Of a stretch of DNA of 64,000 nt, positions 59,759 through 64,000 are shown in pieces. The DNA is from Sweltsa coloradensis (lineage: Eukaryota > Arthropoda > Insecta > Plecoptera > Chloroperlidae): contig JAMZAV010001746.1 in the NCBI GenBank assembly GCA_024449915.1, positions 62,001-126,000 on the forward strand. The letters are read 5' to 3'. Made by a program: the position numbers and the translations under genes. Positions within the stretch are counted from its first letter, which is position 1, and the number at the start of each line of letters is the position of its first letter. The notes under the pieces are model-generated. The model searched no databases and was not told the origin of the DNA. It saw only the letters and a list, made by a program, of their open reading frames with translations.

Positions 59759-60035
59759 GAAGAAAAACTAGTACTCGTTCCACTACCACTCAGCACACGC
59801 ACTCTCTTCCAAGTCTCAGCCACCAGTGCCCGAGGAAGAAAAACTAGTACTCGTTCCACTACCACTTCACACACGCACTCTCTTCCAAGTCTCAGCCACT
59901 AGTGCCCGAGGAAGAAAAACTAGTACTCGTTCCACTACCACTCAGCACACGCACTCTCTTCCAAGTCTCAGCCACTAGTGCCCGAGGAAGAAAAACTAGT
60001 ACTCGTTCGACTACCACTAAGCACACGCACTGTTT
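59759..60035. repeat. 76-bp minisatellite, about 3.6 copies
   Basis: AGAAAAACTAGTACTCGTTC starts at 59,761, 59,837, 59,913 and 59,989, exactly 76 bp apart. Each unit also has CACACGCACTCTCTTCC and AGTGCCCGAGGA. Copies differ at only a few sites. Confidence 0.95.
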
Positions 60036-60390
60036 GGCCTACACGTATTTTCGAAAATGTTTGCTTTTTATTTTCATTTGTTCATACTAGGAGGCAGTGA
60101 TGAGATTTCTGTCTTTTGACTTTTAAAACATAAATTTTTGATTGTTACTTCGGTCCATAGCATCTGTTCAATACGTGCCTTTCGTTTTGTGTGGAAAATA
60201 TATCATTACTCACTTTACAACTTACATTATTCATTTCCTCTGGAATATTAACAACATTTATTGGTCCTCCGGAAAGCCGGATAATATCGTTTTATCCGGA
60301 TTATTTGGTAATTGTTAACGCCCACGGGGAAAAAGTGTGAGTTAAAGTGAAGTTTGTGAAGCGGGTTTACGCCATTTTTCCTATGCTGCA
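60036..60390 (+). other. Probable 5' LTR end/leader of the BEL/Pao-type element
   Basis: Precedes gag. ATTGGTCCTCCGGAAAGCCG (about 60,260) resembles the leader motif I recall from BEL/Pao elements. LTR borders and the primer-binding site are not resolved, because only one LTR could be in view. Confidence 0.4.
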
Positions 60391-61222
60391 ATGGATCAAC
60401 TCCTAGCAAGGAAACGTGTTCTCAAGTGTAATGTGACTCGTCTTGAAAACACCATCAACAACGTGCAGACCGGTGAGTTATCAATATCATCAATCAAAGT
60501 ACATAAAGAACGAGTGCATCAACTTTCTACAGAAAGCGACAGCCTACTGCACGCCGTCAGTGCTGCGTCGGAAGATGATGCCGAATTCGAGCAGTATGAG
60601 ACTGATATTAACGACGTTTTTGAAAGGTTGGTGGCCATTAGGATTAGATATTGGACCTAGGAACCGATCACGTCGGCGCTGTGACAACCACGTCCACCGA
60701 AGCTAGGCCTAGACCCAGTGAAGTAAGGTTACCTAAGCTTCAGCTGCCGACGTTTGATGGCAGCCTACAGTGTTGGCTATCATTCAGAGATCTCTTCGAG
60801 GCTGCAGTACACAACAACAGTAAATTGTCTGGAGCTGAGAAAACTGCAATCTTAAGTGTTCCCTACAAGGTGAGGCTGCTGCTTTACTCCAGTCTATTCC
60901 TGTGACCAGCGCTAATTACAGCGAAGCGTGGGAATTGTTGACGTCACGATACCAAAATACGCGGGAAATCGTAGACAGAGTTCTAATGCGTATGTTCTCC
61001 CAGTCTGTCCTACAACAGGAGTCAGCTGTTGCATTACGCAAGTTGTTAGACACAACTTTGGAATGTACCAGGTCCTTGGCAGTTCTTGGTCAACCTGTCG
61101 AACATTGGGACGCTGTGCTTGTGTTCACACCGCTGGTAAGATGGACAATGAATCTCGGCGCCAATCGGAGCTGCCACTCACAACTAAGCAGCCGACAACT
61201 TTCAAACAGTTAACTGACTTCA
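60391..61222 (+). pseudogene. gag: BEL/Pao-type Gag, frameshifted
   Basis: Begins at ATG 60391 with a helical N-terminus (RLENTINNVQTGELSISSIK). It continues in a second frame with the signature LPKLQLPTFDGSLQCWLSF and FEAAVHNNSKLS (DUF1759-type Gag), and in a third frame with YSEAWELLTSRYQ and LDTTLECTRSLAVLGQPVEH. A further frame carries TTKQPTTFKQLTDFIEHRA near 61,180-61,235. Four or so frame changes in 850 bp mean no intact Gag. Gag would package the element RNA in the cytoplasm. Confidence 0.85.
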
Positions 61223-63439
61223 TTGAGCACCGTGCTCGAGACACTCGCTGCTGCGGGTAGGCCCACCCTTAATCACAAGGGTCCTTCACCCAATAGTACA
61301 AAGTCAACTTACCCGAAGCAGACGACTTCACATCTCAGTGTGTCTCAGCAACAGGGGATTCCATCATGCGTCAAGTGCGCAGGAAGTCATTTCCTTCACA
61401 AGTGTCGTCACTTTCTTAACGACAACGTACACGACCGTCATTCATTTGTAAAGAGCAAATCATTATGTTTCAATTGTTTACGGGCAAAACATACTGCTAG
61501 AGACTGTACTTCCGGTAGTTGCCGCATGTGCCAAAAACTGCACCACACATTGCTGCATTTCAATGAAACAGTCTCAGGGGAACAACAAGATGAGGTCAAG
61601 TCTACGGAGTCTACTGCCGTCTCTTCCCATTTCTCAACGGAATCGATTTCGTCAATGGTGTTGCTTTCAACAGCCATAATCAATGTGCGGGATATACATG
61701 GTGTAAGCAGACCATTACGAGCGTTGTTAGATTCAGCATCTGAGGCTAGTTTTGTTACAGAAAACTGTGTTCAAAAGCTTGGATTGCGAGCACAGTCGAC
61801 TCAGGTGTGTGTCTCAGGTTTGGCCTCCACTAGCGTAGGCAAGTGTCGTGGCGTCATACAATTGAATTTTACTTCAACATTCAATAATGAAGAGTCCTTT
61901 GCCGTCGAGGCTTTAGTTCTGCCCAAGGTTACAGGAACTCTTCCGAGAAATCAAGTCAATATTGAGGGAAATTGGTCACATCTTAATGGCTTAAGTTTGG
62001 CAGACCCATCATTCAACATTCCAGGAAGTATCGATGTTCTTCTCGGAGCAGATGTTTACCCATTGATTTTGCGCTCTGGTCGTTGTTCAGGAAACATTGG
62101 TTCACCCATAGCACTGGAAACAGCACTTGGATGGGTACTTTCGGGTCCCATTAATGCACCTGGTCCTAAGTCACCAATAACAACACTGCATGTTCAGTGT
62201 GACATGGACAATACTTTGCGTAGATTCTGGGAACTAGAAGAAATACCTACTGCAAACTTACTGACTCCAGAAGAGAAGCTGTGTGAAAAGCATTTTGAAA
62301 AGTCTCACCGGAGAGACGATTCTGGTAGATTTATAGTTGAACTTCCATTTCGGAAAGACAGCCCGAGGCTTGGGCTATCCCGCAATCAGGCGGTCCATCG
62401 ACTCGCTTCCCTGGAGCGTCGGTTGAAATACCAACCTGATAAAAGGCAGCAATATGATGAGTTCATGTCTGAATACTTGTCACTGGGTCACATGGAGCTT
62501 GTTCCTCAAAGTCAACTAACCAAGCCCTTGAGTGAAGTGTATTACATTCCTCACCATCCAGTCATGAAGGAGAGCAGTACAACCACAAAGTTGAGGGTTG
62601 TATTTGACGCTTCAGCGAAGTCTTTTTTGGGTGCATCCTTGAATGACAAACTAATGGTTGGACCTAAGCTGCAAGACGATATCGTTCCTATACTGATTCG
62701 GTTCCGAAAATACATCGTTCCTCTAGTAGCCGATATCGCCAAAATGTATCGACAAATTCGGGTTGATCACTCACATGTCGATTATCAAAGAATAGTGTGG
62801 AGAACGAAGCCAGGTGAACCAATACAAGACTTCAGACTGTTAACAGTTACTTATGGTGAAGGTTGTTCTTCTTATCTTGCCACGAAATGCCTTCAACAAC
62901 TGGCAAGGGATGAAGAAAGGTTATTTCCAAAGGCAGCACCTGTTGTGATAAGGGACTTCTACGTCGACGACTTGATGACGGGTGCTGATACCATTGACGA
63001 GGCTCGTCAGCTTCAGAATGAACTTATTCAATTAACGAACAAGGGTGGTTTCGAGCTCCGCAAATGGTTATCGAATACCCAAGAAGTTATCGAAGCAGTT
63101 CCGGAACCAATGCGAGAACTTAACATGCCTTTGATCATCGATGAAGATAAATCGGTAAAAACATTGGGACTTCAGTGGCATCCAGCAGCTGATCAGTTCT
63201 CATTTACTGTAAATCAACCCCCTAGCCAGAGTGTTATCACCAAACGCAAGTTACTATCTGACCTTGCCAAGGTGTTTGATTCCCTGGGATGGCTTTCACC
63301 AGTGACCATTAATGCCAAGCTATTGTTTCAATCATTGTGGAGATTAGACGTTGGATGGGACGATGAGCTTCCAGAAAACATTTACAATGCGTGGAGACAA
63401 TATTGCGAAGATCTTCCCCTCATACAAGACATCAGATAA
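61223..63439 (+). CDS. pol: BEL/Pao-type Gag-Pol fragment: zinc knuckles, protease, reverse transcriptase
   Basis: 738-codon open frame; the first ATG is only the frame start, and upstream Gag has been lost by frameshift. Cys/His clusters occur at about residues 49-61 (CVKCAGSHFLHKC) and 82-103 (CFNCLRAKHTARDC, then CRMC). The aspartic protease is at about 170 (RALLDSASEASFVTE; Ala where Gly is usual) with IDVLLGADVYPLIL at about 270-283. The reverse transcriptase has LRVVFDASAKS (458-467), VADIAKMYRQI (502-512), VTYGEG (542-547) and the catalytic FYVDDLMTGA (579-588). DSLGWLSPVTI and WRLDVGWDDELP follow in the connection region. A stop at 63437-63439 falls just before RNase H, whose frame is shifted. 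The long frame suggests a fairly recent copy. Confidence 0.9.
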   Translation: MSTVLETLAAAGRPTLNHKGPSPNSTKSTYPKQTTSHLSVSQQQGIPSCVKCAGSHFLHKCRHFLNDNVHDRHSFVKSKSLCFNCLRAKHTARDCTSGSCRMCQKLHHTLLHFNETVSGEQQDEVKSTESTAVSSHFSTESISSMVLLSTAIINVRDIHGVSRPLRALLDSASEASFVTENCVQKLGLRAQSTQVCVSGLASTSVGKCRGVIQLNFTSTFNNEESFAVEALVLPKVTGTLPRNQVNIEGNWSHLNGLSLADPSFNIPGSIDVLLGADVYPLILRSGRCSGNIGSPIALETALGWVLSGPINAPGPKSPITTLHVQCDMDNTLRRFWELEEIPTANLLTPEEKLCEKHFEKSHRRDDSGRFIVELPFRKDSPRLGLSRNQAVHRLASLERRLKYQPDKRQQYDEFMSEYLSLGHMELVPQSQLTKPLSEVYYIPHHPVMKESSTTTKLRVVFDASAKSFLGASLNDKLMVGPKLQDDIVPILIRFRKYIVPLVADIAKMYRQIRVDHSHVDYQRIVWRTKPGEPIQDFRLLTVTYGEGCSSYLATKCLQQLARDEERLFPKAAPVVIRDFYVDDLMTGADTIDEARQLQNELIQLTNKGGFELRKWLSNTQEVIEAVPEPMRELNMPLIIDEDKSVKTLGLQWHPAADQFSFTVNQPPSQSVITKRKLLSDLAKVFDSLGWLSPVTINAKLLFQSLWRLDVGWDDELPENIYNAWRQYCEDLPLIQDIR

Positions 63440-63669
63440 TTAATCGATGCATTCAAGCACCCCAGCCAACAATGTCAGAACTGGTATGCTTCTGTGATGC
63501 CTCTGAAGCTGCATATGCTGCTGTAGTCTACCTGCGCACTATGTACTCAGATGGTACTGTCATGGTTCAACTAGTGGCTGGTAAAACAAAGGTGTCACCG
63601 ATACGACAGGTCTCCATTCCTCGTTTGGAACTGTGTAGAGCATGCGAGTCATTGCAAATAGCAGAATGA
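63440..63669 (+). pseudogene. BEL/Pao-type RNase H, frameshifted and truncated
   Basis: In the frame one base off from RT: LVCFCDASEAAYAAVVYLRT (first catalytic Asp), then VAGKTKVSPIRQVSIPRLEL (Glu). The later DS and terminal acidic motifs are missing, because the sequence breaks into the pentamer array after SLQIAE. Confidence 0.85.
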
Positions 63670-63830
63670 CACAACGCTACGCAAAGCTACGCAAAGCTAC
63701 GCAACGCTACGCTACGCTACGCAACGCTACGCTACGCAACGCAACGCACGCTACGCAATGCTACGCCACGCAACGCAACGTTACGCAAAGCAACGCAATG
63801 TTACGCAACGCAACGCAACGCACTGCAACG
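63670..63830. repeat. ACGCA/ACGCT pentamer array at a pol deletion
   Basis: About 30 tandem copies of a 5-bp unit (ACGCA, ACGCT, ACGTT, AAGCA variants). It replaces the end of RNase H and the N-terminal zinc-binding part of integrase, which together would be several hundred codons. Confidence 0.93.
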
Positions 63831-63835
63831 AACTT

Positions 63836-64000
63836 CCAGCAGCACGAGTACGTCCGGCTCGTCCTTTTCTACATTGTGGTGTGGACTACGCCGGCCCGTT
63901 CCTTCTGCGGAATACGAAGGGTAGAAGCCGAATAAATTACAAGGGGTATGTCGCCCTTTTCATTTGCTTCTCCACGAAGGCTATCCACTTGCAGCTAGTA
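63836..64000 (+). pseudogene. BEL/Pao-type integrase core, 5' broken, continues past the window
   Basis: In one frame: RPFLHCGVDYAGPFLL, then YKGYVALFICFSTKAIHLQL up to the last base. GVDYAGPF carries the first Asp of the DDE integrase triad. The HHCC domain upstream is absent. Confidence 0.85.

Overview
The window is eukaryotic DNA from an animal, most likely a marine invertebrate. It has long introns with standard splice sites, a very high transposon load, and many TAGGCCTAGGCCT-type palindromes of a kind I associate with echinoderms and other invertebrate deuterostomes. That assignment is an impression, not a proof. I see no prokaryotic or CRISPR content.

Left half (1 to about 35,430): the 3' part of one plus-strand gene. 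Five coding exons (1768-2047, 17860-18013, 24826-24997, 25727-25780, 34776-34843) join with consistent phases. They encode the last 242 residues of a Gly/Tyr/Pro/Arg-rich, low-complexity, RGG-containing protein, typical of the tail of an hnRNP-like RNA-binding protein (hnRNP Q/R-like is my best guess). The first of these introns is almost entirely a 50-bp tandem array of about 300 units (2041-17640). Its unit is a copy of the exon-intron junction itself: the last about 22 nt of the exon plus the first 28 nt of the intron, including the 5' splice site. The real donor is therefore followed by hundreds of decoy donors. The base pattern in much of the array looks smeared, as in an unpolished long-read assembly, so copy number and unit sequences are unreliable.

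The introns and the intergenic right half are a mosaic of nested mobile elements. I find eight hAT-type insertions with perfect 8-bp target-site duplications (TSDs) plus several degraded relatives, a decayed hAT transposase, a pogo-like element with TA duplications, a piggyBac remnant with TTAA duplications, and several foldback elements. Two families (C and D) have a Helentron-like architecture: an asymmetric inverted repeat, a 3' hairpin and a CTAG end. At 50-58 kb LINEs, Helentron-like elements and hATs are inserted in one another. A duplicated stretch of reverse transcriptase there gives an empty site that defines one family C insertion almost to the base.

The other satellites are an 80-bp palindromic minisatellite (41,845-44,275), a 105-bp hairpin-bearing repeat (36,494-36,830) and a 76-bp minisatellite (59,759-60,035).

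Right end (about 60,036 to 64,000): a BEL/Pao-type LTR retrotransposon on the plus strand. Its gag is frameshifted, its protease-RT reading frame is 738 codons long and open, and its RNase H is broken. An ACGCA/ACGCT pentamer array sits where the end of RNase H and the start of integrase should be. The integrase core runs off the window.
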